A DNA stretch of 64,000 nucleotides from Clostridiales bacterium (GTDB lineage Bacteria; Bacillota; Clostridia; Oscillospirales; Oscillospiraceae). Position 1 is the first letter of the stretch; each line of letters opens with the position of its first letter. The position numbers and the translations under genes were made by a program. Shown here piece after piece: positions 26,920-36,310 of the stretch. The notes under the pieces are model-generated. The model saw only the letters and a program-made list of their open reading frames with translations. It was not told where the DNA came from and did no database searches. The stretch spans positions 1 through 64,000 of the forward strand of contig JAAYOP010000115.1 in assembly GCA_012520295.1 (NCBI GenBank), read 5' to 3'.

Positions 26920-27987
26920 TTATTTATCCACAGACAGTTTTGAAGCCTTCAGTTTTTTCATAATTAATGCCCACAATAAAATAGCGAAACAAACAGCAAA
27001 ACAGGCGGTAATAACGTATATGAAGACCAGAGAAGCCATGGCAGCCCGCAGCGGCTCTACACTCATGACTGTAACAAGGTACAGGTCATCTTCTCCGGTT
27101 CGTGGATTAAAAAGCTGACGATATTTGGCATCAACACTCTTGTCAAGCTCCAGACTTCCAAAAACCAAATCCCGGTCATTGACAATATTATAATCAATTA
27201 TTTTGTCGATGAGTTCGCAAAGACTTTTATATTTGAAGGCATTACCGTATTTACCTCCATCTGTTTTGTAATTGTAGATAAAGCCCAGATTTTGATACGC
27301 AGTTGTCAATGTAACTGTCTGTGTATCCTCCGGCACATCAGTATAGTCCGTAATCAGCGTATGCCATTTTTGGCTCTCCGGCGTGTTTTCGGCATCCATA
27401 TACAAACCTTCGATTCTCTGCACAGTCATATATGTACCGTCCATGGTTCCTGTAAAACGCAGCTTTTTATACTGCTTCCAGGCATTAACACTCATAAGCT
27501 TATCCATTGTCGCCGCGCTTTCCCGGTTCCTCGCCAACTCATCCAGCGGAACTACAGCAAAACCAAGCTTGCTTCCGTCCTCACTAAAATACTGAAAATA
27601 AATACAATTGCATCTGCGTCCGATAATATTGCCCTCCCTGTCACATATGGCAGCGGCATATTGAAGGTCAAGGCTCTCAGCCTTTGGGGCAATCAGCCAC
27701 CCAGGACGTCCCCTGTTCATTTGCGTATCAATGCTCGGCTTTGTTCTCAATTTGTTATACAAATGAAACTCAAAACTACCAGGTTCATCGATATCTACAG
27801 TTTGATTCATAATTAGGTGTGTGTTTTTATAGATATATTCACTGGCATTCTCCATGGCAATATAGGCGCCGTCCCTGATGCTGTAAGCCGTGGATACTGT
27901 GGCGAAAACCATACTAATCAGCCACGTCAATAAAACAGCGCATAAAATCACGGCAAGGAATATACCGGATATTTTTCTGTGATTCAT
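26920..27987 (-). CDS. Two-helix membrane protein with large extracellular sensor-like domain, no output domain
   Basis: A 355-residue protein: membrane helix about 8-32, an extracellular region of about 280 residues, a second helix about 318-342, then only about 12 cytoplasmic residues. This is the N-terminal half of a typical sensor kinase or chemoreceptor, but HAMP, HisKA and ATPase parts are absent. The gene ends 129 nt before the next one, with no continuation in other frames. The extracellular part includes FQYFSEDGSKLGFAVVPLDELARNRES and is not a family I can name. GGAGG lies 6 nt before the ATG, and a good sigma-A promoter lies at 28070-28098. It may be a decoy or co-receptor, or a truncated kinase. 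Confidence 0.6.
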   Translation of the reverse strand: MNHRKISGIFLAVILCAVLLTWLISMVFATVSTAYSIRDGAYIAMENASEYIYKNTHLIMNQTVDIDEPGSFEFHLYNKLRTKPSIDTQMNRGRPGWLIAPKAESLDLQYAAAICDREGNIIGRRCNCIYFQYFSEDGSKLGFAVVPLDELARNRESAATMDKLMSVNAWKQYKKLRFTGTMDGTYMTVQRIEGLYMDAENTPESQKWHTLITDYTDVPEDTQTVTLTTAYQNLGFIYNYKTDGGKYGNAFKYKSLCELIDKIIDYNIVNDRDLVFGSLELDKSVDAKYRQLFNPRTGEDDLYLVTVMSVEPLRAAMASLVFIYVITACFAVCFAILLWALIMKKLKASKLSVDK

Positions 27988-28069
27988 TTCATTCCTCCAG
28001 TCTCTAAGTTGTTTTCAGGATTAACATAATCACATGGCGGCGAAAAAGTACAACAGCTACTCCGCGACT

Positions 28070-28098
28070 ATTATACCACGGATATGTAATTTTTGTAA
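28070..28098 (-). promoter_or_regulatory. Sigma-A type promoter (leftward)
   Basis: Read on the minus strand: TTACAA, a 17-nt spacer, TATAAT. It drives the sensor-like gene starting at 27987. It lies back to back with the rightward promoter at 28102. The rest of 27988-28295 shows nothing else certain. Confidence 0.65.
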
Positions 28099-28101
28099 CA
28101 A

Positions 28102-28129
28102 TTGAAATATTCTTTCAAATGCTTATAAT
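28102..28129 (+). promoter_or_regulatory. Sigma-A type promoter (rightward)
   Basis: TTGAAA (28102-28107), a 16-nt spacer, TATAAT (28124-28129). About 160 nt of untranslated leader precedes the P-loop gene at 28296. Confidence 0.55.
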
Positions 28130-28295
28130 TCATGTCCTTTTCCGTAGCAATGGCACCTGTTCATGCATAGAAATGACTAAGCATATATCAGGCTGCTTAT
28201 GCGCTTATCTTTGTCCTGCAGAAATATTTTAACTCTCGATTTAAGCGCAATAACCAAAGCAACAGAAATAAAGCTAATATGAAAGGATATTTCCC

Positions 28296-29384
28296 ATGAA
28301 CAGTTGTAAGCAATATTTTCTCGGTTCAAATTCCTGCACCGGCTTCTACTCTCTGTTTGAGAGCTTCACGGCGGAAGACTCAGTTGACAATTTATATATA
28401 ATCAAGGGCGGACCGGGGTGCGGAAAATCCAGCTTTATGCGCTCCATTGCCTCCGCCCTCAAGGATGAAGGTTTGGATGTTGAATATATTTTATGTACCG
28501 GTGACATCAATTCCCTTGATGGAATATATATACCGGCGCTGAAGACAGCGTATTTGGACGGGACCGCCCCCCATGTGCTGGAACCCAGATACGCCGGCAT
28601 ACGTGAAGCCTATGTTAATATGGGCATATTCTATGACCCGGCGACTATCGCTCCGCAGTTTGAGGAGATAAAAGGATATACGGATTTATATAAAGAATAT
28701 TATGAAAAAGCATATAACTGTCTTGAGGCAGCCGAGAAGTTTCAAAAGGGTATATATGATAAACTTTTTACGGAAAAAACCTTTTCTACAATAGCGCGCA
28801 GAACTCAGGGCATAATCACCAGAGAGCTGAAAAAAACAGGCCGTCCCAGGGGCAAGGCAAAATATCGGTTCATCAGCGCCATATGCTCAGAAGGATATAT
28901 TTGCCGGTATGATACCGCATCCTCCTACTGTAAAAATCTCTACGTAATTGACAATGATTTCGGATTGGCTCCCCATCTTATAAATCCCGTATATCAGGCT
29001 GCTCTATCAAGGGGCTATGATGTTATTATATGCCCCTCACCCTTTATCCCGACAGTCACCGAGCATATACTTATCCCCGAGTTGTCCCTGGGCTTTGTAA
29101 GTTCCAGTAAAGCCGCTCCCTTTACTGCCCGGCAGTATAAGCATATCAGGCTCGACAGTCTGATTGACAGGGACGCCCTCCGAATAAACAGGAGATATTA
29201 CAGGTCCCAGACGGCTCTCAGAAATGCCCTTATGGAAAAAGCGTATGAGTACTTAAAAAACGCAAACTCAATCCATGAGGAAATTGAAAGGATATATAAT
29301 CCCGGCGTGGATTTTGCCGGAGTATACACACTGGCTGAAGCGCATATCAAATCCCTGCTGGCTATGAATAAGACTACCGGATAA
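28296..29384 (+). CDS. P-loop ATPase of the PRK06851 type
   Basis: A 362-residue protein with a Walker A IIKGGPGCGKSSFMRSIA near residue 40, followed by GLDVEYILCTGDINSLDGIYIPALKTAYLDGTAPH, the conserved stretch of the PRK06851 family seen mostly in spore-forming Firmicutes. A central helical region and a second alpha/beta lobe (YVIDNDFGLAPHLINPVYQAALSRGYDVIICPSPF) follow. The biochemical role of the family is unknown to me. AAAGGA precedes the ATG. Its stop overlaps the stop of the convergent hydrolase by about 11 nt, so no terminator separates them. Confidence 0.75.
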   Translation: MNSCKQYFLGSNSCTGFYSLFESFTAEDSVDNLYIIKGGPGCGKSSFMRSIASALKDEGLDVEYILCTGDINSLDGIYIPALKTAYLDGTAPHVLEPRYAGIREAYVNMGIFYDPATIAPQFEEIKGYTDLYKEYYEKAYNCLEAAEKFQKGIYDKLFTEKTFSTIARRTQGIITRELKKTGRPRGKAKYRFISAICSEGYICRYDTASSYCKNLYVIDNDFGLAPHLINPVYQAALSRGYDVIICPSPFIPTVTEHILIPELSLGFVSSSKAAPFTARQYKHIRLDSLIDRDALRINRRYYRSQTALRNALMEKAYEYLKNANSIHEEIERIYNPGVDFAGVYTLAEAHIKSLLAMNKTTG

Positions 29385-30336
29385 AGTCAAATATCTCGTT
29401 CCAGTATCTTTCAGGCTCCCATGACGCGGACATGGCATGGCCTGCCCCCTCGATTATCAGAAGCCTTTTATCACACTCCGCCGCCATATACAGCTCAAAA
29501 GCCATATCCACAGGGACCACATCATCCCTGCTTCCATGAACAAATAATATTGGTGTTCTGCTGGCCTTAACCATTTTCACGGCTGAAGCGTCCTTCCAGC
29601 TATATCCCAGTTTTCTGACAGACCAGATGTTTCCCCCGTGCAGTAAAGGAAATACGGGAAAATCATAGAGCCGTTTGAGCTGGTATTCCAATATGTCCCA
29701 AACGGTGGTATATCCACAGTCTGCGATAATTGCCGAAACATTTTCAGGCAGTCTCTCCCCTGAAGCCATCATCACTGCCGAAGCACCCATTGAGATACCA
29801 TGCAATACAATGTCTGCCTCAGGGTTTTCCGCTAAAATTAAATCTGTCCATTTGAGTATGTCCATTCTGTCAAGCCAGCCCATACCTACAATATTGCCCT
29901 GACTGTCACCATGGGCGCGAAGGTCGGGCATCAGGATACTGTAGCCCTTTTCATAATATTTTCGGGCATATTCCTGCATATACTCTTTACCCGTAGAATA
30001 CCCATGGACCAACACTGCCCACTTATCTTCATCTCTTCTATACACCAGAGCCGAGAGCCTGAACCCCTCATCGGTATATACTGCTGTTTCCTCCGCTATA
30101 GCCGGCTCAAACCATATGGCGGGCTTTCCCTCATCAGAGACAACTTCGTGATTTGACATGGTGAGGGTATAATCAGAAATCAAGCCTTTTTTTCCTATTA
30201 TATGTGAGATTTTGCTGAGTGAAATCGCGGTACAGACCAAAAACAGCATCAGCAACGATATTGCAAGCAACATGAAGGTCTTAATAAGGGTCTTTATTTT
30301 TCTGCGGCTTCCCCCGGCCCTGTATCTGCCCCTCAT
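29374..30336 (-). CDS. Membrane-anchored alpha/beta hydrolase
   Basis: A 320-residue protein with one N-terminal membrane helix (about 15-37). An alpha/beta-hydrolase core follows: oxyanion segment VLVHGYSTG, DLRAHGDS, nucleophile elbow HGISMGAS, catalytic Asp in VHGSRDDVVPVD and His in GAGHAMS. This matches the YqkD/BAAT-like subgroup of extracytoplasmic serine hydrolases; the substrate is unknown. AAGGAG lies 8 nt before the ATG. A small transporter gene is 28 nt upstream on the same strand, so the two are probably co-transcribed. Confidence 0.85.
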   Translation of the reverse strand: MRGRYRAGGSRRKIKTLIKTFMLLAISLLMLFLVCTAISLSKISHIIGKKGLISDYTLTMSNHEVVSDEGKPAIWFEPAIAEETAVYTDEGFRLSALVYRRDEDKWAVLVHGYSTGKEYMQEYARKYYEKGYSILMPDLRAHGDSQGNIVGMGWLDRMDILKWTDLILAENPEADIVLHGISMGASAVMMASGERLPENVSAIIADCGYTTVWDILEYQLKRLYDFPVFPLLHGGNIWSVRKLGYSWKDASAVKMVKASRTPILFVHGSRDDVVPVDMAFELYMAAECDKRLLIIEGAGHAMSASWEPERYWNEIFDFIR

Positions 30337-30364
30337 AGGTTTATCTCCTTAGGTCTTTCAGCTA

Positions 30365-30796
30365 TTATTTTTTTATTTTAAACAGAATAATTCCAGACAC
30401 CATTAATATAAGTCCCACGTACTTTTGCCATCCGAAGGGAACTTTTTCGCAATTGAACAGGCCTGTCGCATCAATTATTGCCGCAACCAGAAGCTGTGAT
30501 ACAAGGATAATTGAAATTGAAATTGTCGGGCTCAGATTTTTTATACCCAGCATGACTGTTATTGTTATAACCAGCCCCAGGACCCCTCCGAACATATATG
30601 CCTTATCGGTCTGCCACAGCATTCCATATCCGTTTTTGCCCATTATCAGCACCGCAGTCAGAGATAGCAAAAATGCCGTGCCCTGGACAAACAGGTTTGC
30701 CTCAAACAGACCGATTTTTTCTCCGAGACGCGTGTTCATTACCCCCTGAACACTCATAGCCATACCGGCTATTATGCTGAATATTATTCCGAGCAT
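30365..30796 (-). CDS. DMT-superfamily small transporter (YdcZ/DUF606)
   Basis: A 143-residue protein with five predicted helices, typical of the DUF606/YdcZ half-size EamA-like transporters: IAGMAMSVQGVMNTRLGEKIG near the N-terminus and GLFNCEKVPFGWQKYVGLILMVSGIILF at the end. Members usually dimerise or occur in pairs; here there is a single copy. AAGGAGAG precedes the ATG. Substrate unknown. Confidence 0.8.
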   Translation of the reverse strand: MLGIIFSIIAGMAMSVQGVMNTRLGEKIGLFEANLFVQGTAFLLSLTAVLIMGKNGYGMLWQTDKAYMFGGVLGLVITITVMLGIKNLSPTISISIILVSQLLVAAIIDATGLFNCEKVPFGWQKYVGLILMVSGIILFKIKK

Positions 30797-30872
30797 TATT
30801 TCTCTCCTTTTAGTCTATCAAATACCCTATTATCATTAACAGTAATTACATAAAAATACCATTACATGATAA

Positions 30873-30915
30873 ATAAGCAGAAATCCTCACGCTGTCCCAT
30901 GGGATTTCTGCTTAT
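30873..30915 (-). terminator. Terminator downstream of mntP
   Basis: ATAAGCAGAAATCC (30873-30886) pairs perfectly with 30902-30915 (14 bp), followed on the minus strand by an AT-rich TTTATC tract. It lies after the mntP stop. Confidence 0.65.
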
Positions 30916-30941
30916 GATTCTCTTATCTGTTTACTTTAAAT

Positions 30942-31508
30942 CTAAATAATCCCCAAATGCTCCAAAAGTATTTTTGTTCCTATGGCAATTAAAATAACTC
31001 CACCGGCTATCTCTGCTTTTGATCTGAAACCTTTTCCGCATTTACAGCCCAGCAAAACGCCAGCAAAGGAGATTACAAAAGTCACAGCCCCGATAATAAG
31101 GGCTGCGGTCAGGATGGGTGTTTTCAGGAAAGCTAAGGTGACCCCCACCGCCAGTGCATCTATACTGGTGGCAACCGCCAGGAAAAACATGTTTTTCATA
31201 TCCAGCCTGTCCCCGTTGCACTCCTCGCCATTATTACCTTTGATAACATCCACGATCATTTTCCCGCCTAAAAAGCTGAGGAGTATAAAGGCAAACCAGT
31301 GGTCATAATCCAAAATGTATCTCTCAAACTGTTTTCCGAACAGCCAACCCAAAACCGGCATCAATGCCTGAAATCCTCCGAAAAAAGCCGCGACTATAAG
31401 CGCATTTACAAAGATTATCTTTCTCATGGACAGTCCTTTGCTGATTGAGGCGGCAAAGGCATCCATGGCAAGTGAAACTGATATTAAAAAAATCTCCGGT
31501 AACCCCAT
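30942..31508 (-). CDS. mntP: Manganese efflux pump MntP
   Basis: A 188-residue, six-helix membrane protein that exports Mn2+. It has the two family repeats: SVSLAMDAFAASISKGL near the N-terminus and LAVATSIDALAVGVTLAFL in the second half, each with an Asp in the membrane, and a cytoplasmic loop between. The start is ATG 31508 with GGAAGG 10 nt upstream. The only upstream space (58 nt to the TetR stop) is too small for a yybP-ykoY Mn riboswitch, so regulation differs from many mntP genes. Confidence 0.88.
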   Translation of the reverse strand: MGLPEIFLISVSLAMDAFAASISKGLSMRKIIFVNALIVAAFFGGFQALMPVLGWLFGKQFERYILDYDHWFAFILLSFLGGKMIVDVIKGNNGEECNGDRLDMKNMFFLAVATSIDALAVGVTLAFLKTPILTAALIIGAVTFVISFAGVLLGCKCGKGFRSKAEIAGGVILIAIGTKILLEHLGII

Positions 31509-31566
31509 TACTGCATGTCCTTCCAATAATTGTTTAAGTTTGCTGTTTAGCCCTGGCAGCCAATGC

Positions 31567-32223
31567 TCATTTTTTATTTAGGTTTTCCAGCATGCCCATA
31601 CCCTGGGTTATAAACTGCTTGGTCAAATCCGCCAATTTTCCCGGCGTTTCCTTCTGCTCGTTCAAAAGCCAGTAGCGTAAAATCCCCACACAGCCCGAAA
31701 CTATAAACTGATAAAACATCTCCGGTACTCTTCTTTCCTTAATATTAAACATCCTCATCCAGCTTTCCACACAGTCGTCAAGCCCAATGTTCAGAAGACT
31801 CTGAATAAATTCCTGGTTGGCATTCTGTGTGAGCAGTACCGTGCAAAAATCCTGGTTCATAGCCAGATAGTCAAACAGCTCCAGGAAAATTGGGAGCATG
31901 TTCTCGGGGTCACCGATGGAGCCGGCCTCGGCTATTTTTTCAATAAACGCCATTATTTCTTCTTGCATTTCATTTTGGATTTTTTCAAACAAATCAAATA
32001 CATCCATATAATGCAAATAAAACGTTCCCCTGTTTATATCGGCTGCGGCACAAAGCTCTTTGACGGTAATCTCATTGAGCTTTTTTTTCATCAGAAGCTT
32101 GAGCAGCTCAGTTCTAAGGGCCTTTCTCGTCTTCCTTACCCTTCGATCCAGCTTAACGGGGCGGACATGTTTTTCATTATGGCCTGTTTGTAACCTGTTG
32201 CCACTGCTTTTTTTGTCGTTCAT
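31567..32223 (-). CDS. TetR/AcrR-family transcriptional regulator
   Basis: A 218-residue repressor with an N-terminal helix-turn-helix: LRTELLKLLMKKKLNEITVKELCAAADINRGTFYLHYMDVFDLFEKI, followed by an all-helical ligand domain. The TetR_C form with FCTVLLTQNANQEF and a C-terminal YQFIVSGCVGILRYWLLN matches the YfiR/TetR_C_7 type. It is divergent from the MMPL transporter gene and its likely target is that promoter. AGGATG lies 8 nt before the ATG. Confidence 0.88.
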   Translation of the reverse strand: MNDKKSSGNRLQTGHNEKHVRPVKLDRRVRKTRKALRTELLKLLMKKKLNEITVKELCAAADINRGTFYLHYMDVFDLFEKIQNEMQEEIMAFIEKIAEAGSIGDPENMLPIFLELFDYLAMNQDFCTVLLTQNANQEFIQSLLNIGLDDCVESWMRMFNIKERRVPEMFYQFIVSGCVGILRYWLLNEQKETPGKLADLTKQFITQGMGMLENLNKK

Positions 32224-32276
32224 AAAAAGTTCATCCTTTAATTAGACACTGTAATCTCATATGTTTAGTATTCAAC

Positions 32277-32295
32277 AATCAGGGCTTTTCTGATT
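32277..32295. promoter_or_regulatory. Possible TetR operator
   Basis: AATCAG, a 7-nt spacer, CTGATT in the 146-nt gap between the divergent TetR and MMPL genes. The dyad is short and could be chance; it is proposed only from position. Confidence 0.25.
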
Positions 32296-32390
32296 ATTGC
32301 AACATCCTGCCAAGGTATATTACAATAATAACGTACAATAATCAACACAAGCACCAATAAATATTATATTTGGACATAGGGATTTCTAAT

Positions 32391-34454
32391 ATGACAAGGA
32401 TAATCGATACTCTTTTAAAACATAAAAAAACAGTCATATATGTATTTCTGGTCGCCACTGTTATCACATTGCTGCTGTGGCCCGGAGTAGGGGTTAACTT
32501 TGACTTGGTTGAATATCTGCCAAAAAACGCTCCTTCAACCAAGGCTCTAAATGTTTTGCTGGATCAGTTTAAATCAGATATTCCCGGTCTCAGGCTATAT
32601 GTTCCCAATATATCCGTCACCGAGGCTGGAGAGCTTAAGAAAAAGCTGATGGAGGCGGATTGCGTTGACGAGGTTTTATGGCTCGGCGATTTGATTAACA
32701 TTAAAGAGCCCCTGGAAATGGCAGATGCCAATCTGGTAAACGAGTGGTACAGGGATGGGGGCGCGCTGTTCATGCTGGCCGTTAATGACGATTTAAAGGA
32801 AGCAGACACGATAAAGGAGCTTCGCTCCATAGCTGGCGATAATGCCGCTTTAGCCGGCGATGTTGCCGACCGGGCGGCGGCTCAGGAAGCGGTTACAAGG
32901 GAAGTAACCCGTATAATGGCCATAGCCATTCCAATTATACTGATTATACTTCTACTTACAACAAATTATTGGCTGTCCCCAGTTCTTTTCGCAATTGTTA
33001 TAATCGTTTCGATAATTCTAAACATGGGTACGAATATAATATTCGGAAGAATAAGCTTTCTTAGCCAGACCATAGCACCCATACTTCAGCTGGCAGTATC
33101 CATGGATTACTCCATATTTCTGCTCAACTCCTTTGACCGCTATAAGGCCGCAGGCCATGAGGCAAAAAACGCCATGGCCCTGGCCGTCAAGGAAACAGCG
33201 ACAACGATTATTTCCAGTGCTGCCACAACCTTTGCCGGTTTTATTGTGCTCTGCCTGATGAAATTCGGTATCGGGCCGGATTTGGGTTTTGTTTTGGCCA
33301 AGGGTATAGGGTTCAGCATGGTAACCACCCTGTTTCTTTTGCCGACAGCCGCCCTTGCCATGAACAGGGCCCTGGAAAGAACTGCCCACAGGCGGCTTTT
33401 GCCATCCTTCAAAGGTTTCGGAAGATTTGTCAGCAGAATTAAGCTCCCCATACTGATATTTGTTCTGATTATCATACTGCCATGTTACCTGGCCCAGCGC
33501 AGCAACAGCTTCACCTATGGCACTACGGGTGTGGGCGATGGCAGCCGATACGGCGAGGACGCGCTCCTGGTGGAAGAGAAATTCGGCACAGCATCCCAGC
33601 TGATTCTTCTTGTGCCCCGGGGAGAGATAAATAAGGAAATCCTCCTGACGGACAGACTGGAAAAACTGGAGAGAGTTCGCTCCGTTATGTCCTATGTAAG
33701 CACCGTCGGAGCTGAGATACCCATAGAATTCCTGTCAGATAGCCAGCTTTCTCAATTCTTGAGCGAGGATTACAGCAGGTTCATTATTTCCGTTTCCACT
33801 CCCTCGGAGGGGGAAGAAGCCTTCAGGCTGGTTCGTGAAATCAGGGAGCAGGCAGGCAGTCTCTACGGGGACAACTATCATTTTTGCGGTGTCTCCGCCA
33901 ATAATCTGGATATAAAAGAGACTGTGGAAGCGGATAATCTTATCGTTTCAACTGCCGCAATAGTCGCTGTCGGAATAATACTGCTTATCACATTCCGCTC
34001 CCTCTCTCTTCCGCTGATACTGCTTGTGACAATCGAAGCCGCCATTTGGATAAACCTGTCATCCCCCTATTTCTTTTCCGACAATCCTATGCACTATATA
34101 GCCTATCTTATTGTAAATACAGTCCAATTGGGTGCCACCATAGACTACGCTATTCTTTTTACGGAGCACTATCTGGCCAACAGAGCCACTCTGGATAAAA
34201 AAGATTCCGTAATAAAATCGGTTTCGGAGACGACGCCCTCAATCCTGGTATCGGCCCTTATTCTGACCCTGGCGGGCATTTCTCTGAATATAGTATCTTC
34301 AAACTATATAGTGGCCGAATTCGGCACCGTCCTGTCACGAGGCGCTGTATTCTCCGCCCTTCTTGTGCTCACGCTGCTTCCCTCGCTCCTTGTGATATTT
34401 GATAGTATCATAAAAAAGACCACTTCAAGGAAAAAACTAGGAGGCCAAAAATGA
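32391..34454 (+). CDS. MMPL/RND-family membrane transporter
   Basis: About 687 residues with two repeats of one helix, an extracellular loop domain and five helices, the MMPL layout. Helix features include ILQLAVSMDYSIFLLNSFDRYKA (proton-relay Asp-Tyr) and its counterpart TVQLGATIDYAILFTEHYLAN. The family exports lipids, peptides or drugs in Gram-positive bacteria. A start at ATG 32391 is preferred over the upstream TTG. Its stop overlaps the next ATG as ATGA, coupling it to a coiled-coil exported partner. Likely repressed by the divergent TetR protein. Confidence 0.88.
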   Translation: MTRIIDTLLKHKKTVIYVFLVATVITLLLWPGVGVNFDLVEYLPKNAPSTKALNVLLDQFKSDIPGLRLYVPNISVTEAGELKKKLMEADCVDEVLWLGDLINIKEPLEMADANLVNEWYRDGGALFMLAVNDDLKEADTIKELRSIAGDNAALAGDVADRAAAQEAVTREVTRIMAIAIPIILIILLLTTNYWLSPVLFAIVIIVSIILNMGTNIIFGRISFLSQTIAPILQLAVSMDYSIFLLNSFDRYKAAGHEAKNAMALAVKETATTIISSAATTFAGFIVLCLMKFGIGPDLGFVLAKGIGFSMVTTLFLLPTAALAMNRALERTAHRRLLPSFKGFGRFVSRIKLPILIFVLIIILPCYLAQRSNSFTYGTTGVGDGSRYGEDALLVEEKFGTASQLILLVPRGEINKEILLTDRLEKLERVRSVMSYVSTVGAEIPIEFLSDSQLSQFLSEDYSRFIISVSTPSEGEEAFRLVREIREQAGSLYGDNYHFCGVSANNLDIKETVEADNLIVSTAAIVAVGIILLITFRSLSLPLILLVTIEAAIWINLSSPYFFSDNPMHYIAYLIVNTVQLGATIDYAILFTEHYLANRATLDKKDSVIKSVSETTPSILVSALILTLAGISLNIVSSNYIVAEFGTVLSRGAVFSALLVLTLLPSLLVIFDSIIKKTTSRKKLGGQK

Positions 34455-36052
34455 AGTTAAAAGAGATTATATATATTATTACAATTGCCGTTATCTGCTC
34501 TATGCTGGTTCTTCCTGCCTTTGCCAATGAAGAGGTTATGAAGGATGAAACGGTTTATGCCAATCTCTCAAACAGCGGAGAGGCGCTGGGAGTATACGTG
34601 GTAAACGCATTTGAGCTGGGCAAAGACTCTGTCATAACCGATTATGGTGACTATGAAAAGATTATAAACCTGACAAACAGCGAAAAACTTGTCCCGGAAA
34701 ATGGCAAAATAAGCATACGGGCCAAAAAGGGTGTGTTCCACTATCAGGGTAATCCTAAGACGTATGAGCTCCCCTGGAGCTTTACCTTTTCTTATATCCT
34801 TGATGGAGAAGAGGTGTCCCCTTCCCGGCTGGCAGGTAAATCCGGAAAACTGGAAATAGCCATTGACGTGAGGGGAAACGAAAATGCCCATCCTGTCTTC
34901 CATGAAAATTACACGGTTCAAATAAATGTGCCGCTGGATAGCCAGACATGCGCTCAAATATACGCCCCGGGGGCAACCATAAGCACAACGGGCAGTAAAA
35001 AGCAGCTCACCTATACAGTTCTGCCGGGTTCTGAAAAGGAATTCAGGTTTTCAGCCAATGTGACAAACTTTGAAATGGAGCCCATCACAATTGCCTGCAT
35101 TCGAAGTGAAGTCAATCTGGATGTGGACTCCTTTGATATTTCTGACTTCACAGGTGACCTTTACAAGCTGGAAGAGGGTATCACCCAGCTTGATGACGGT
35201 ATAAACGAAATAAAACAAACCATCGGTGACCTGAGCGGCGGATTTATGGAGTATTCCGCCGGAATCACAGAATTCGGCGACGGAATAAGCTCCCTGTATG
35301 ACGGCGCCTCTTCACTGTCCTCGGGAGTCTCGGAGCTGCAGGCCGGCCTTTCCGAGCTCTCTGGGAAAGGCGCGGATTTGGTATACGGAGCAAAAGCCAT
35401 GCTTGATTTTACATTTGACACTGCCAACTCCTCCCTTTCCCAGGTGTTTGAATCCTTTGGCATTGAAGCTCCCCAGCTGACACCAGAGACCTACGCCAGT
35501 GTAATCGACGGTGTGATTGCCGCCTATCCTCAGGCTGGGGGGGAGCTGGAAGTGCTCAAAACACAGCTTGAAGCGGCAGTCGGGTTTTATAACGGTGTTG
35601 TCGAGTACACCCAGGGAGTAAGCACAATTCACCAGGGAGCGGAAGCCCTGGGCCAGGGAGCCGTTATGCTAAAAGACGGGCTTTATGAGCTGAGCAGTTC
35701 CATTACTTCCATTACGAGTGGCGCTGGTGAGCTCAGCCTGGGCATGTATGCCCTGAGGGGCGGTTTTGAAGAGCTTGTGGCAGGAAGCGGCAGACTCAGA
35801 GCGGAGACCGGCGGCATTGAGGAGAAGGCAAAGGCTCAAATAGCTTTGTTCGTGGATGACATGACACAGAAGTATTCAGGGGAATTTAAGCCGGTATCCT
35901 TTGTCTCCGATAAAAACTCCAATATCAGAGCCGTGCAGTTTGTCTTTAAAACTCAGGGTATAGAAACGGAAAAGGCCGAAGCTGAAGCTCCGGTCGCAGC
36001 AGAGAAGCTCAACCTTTGGCAGCGGATTTTAAAGCTCTTCGGTATAAAATAG
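34451..36052 (+). CDS. Exported YhgE/Pip-type repeat protein, partner of the MMPL transporter
   Basis: A 533-residue protein with a signal peptide (1-25) and a beta-rich N-terminal domain (about 30-220). A long helical region (230-430) follows, built of x-x-G heptad-like units such as LEEGITQLDDGINEI, LYDGASSLSSGVSEL and IHQGAEALGQGAVML. The repeats resemble the X-X-G tape-measure-like segments of YhgE/Pip proteins, but the usual multi-helix membrane domain at the C-terminus is missing. It ends with KLNLWQRILKLFGIK, a short amphipathic tail. It may bridge the transporter to the cell wall, which is inference from co-translation (4-nt overlap). Confidence 0.75.
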   Translation: MKLKEIIYIITIAVICSMLVLPAFANEEVMKDETVYANLSNSGEALGVYVVNAFELGKDSVITDYGDYEKIINLTNSEKLVPENGKISIRAKKGVFHYQGNPKTYELPWSFTFSYILDGEEVSPSRLAGKSGKLEIAIDVRGNENAHPVFHENYTVQINVPLDSQTCAQIYAPGATISTTGSKKQLTYTVLPGSEKEFRFSANVTNFEMEPITIACIRSEVNLDVDSFDISDFTGDLYKLEEGITQLDDGINEIKQTIGDLSGGFMEYSAGITEFGDGISSLYDGASSLSSGVSELQAGLSELSGKGADLVYGAKAMLDFTFDTANSSLSQVFESFGIEAPQLTPETYASVIDGVIAAYPQAGGELEVLKTQLEAAVGFYNGVVEYTQGVSTIHQGAEALGQGAVMLKDGLYELSSSITSITSGAGELSLGMYALRGGFEELVAGSGRLRAETGGIEEKAKAQIALFVDDMTQKYSGEFKPVSFVSDKNSNIRAVQFVFKTQGIETEKAEAEAPVAAEKLNLWQRILKLFGIK

Positions 36053-36172
36053 CAAAAGACGCTTGCTCAATAAGCTCAAGAGCCTCCGAGGATATCATTT
36101 TTCTGATAGCTTTTTAACCCTATTCGATTTCTCTATATCCCTTTCAATATGCCGGCTGACTGTTTCAAGGAC

Positions 36173-36280
36173 AAAAAAAGCTGCCCCAAAACGGCGATTT
36201 AGGAGCGGTTAGTTACCAATAACCTCAAATGCTCTGCCCACATATGAGACTGGTTTATCGCCCGCCGTTTTGTGACAGCT
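36173..36280 (-). terminator. spo0A terminator with long-loop stem
   Basis: On the minus strand, AGCTG plus CAAAACGGCG (36280-36263) pair with CGCCGTTTTG plus CAGCT (36196-36179), followed by seven T (plus A7, 36173-36179). The loop is about 66 nt. It lies in the gap between convergent genes (36053-36310); nothing else is seen there. Confidence 0.6.
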
Positions 36281-36310
36281 AACGGTGAAGAATTTCGATT
36301 TTATTGATGG

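Noticed and set aside
31509-31566. Mn-sensing yybP-ykoY riboswitch for mntP
   Set aside because: Only 58 nt separate the genes, too short for this RNA.
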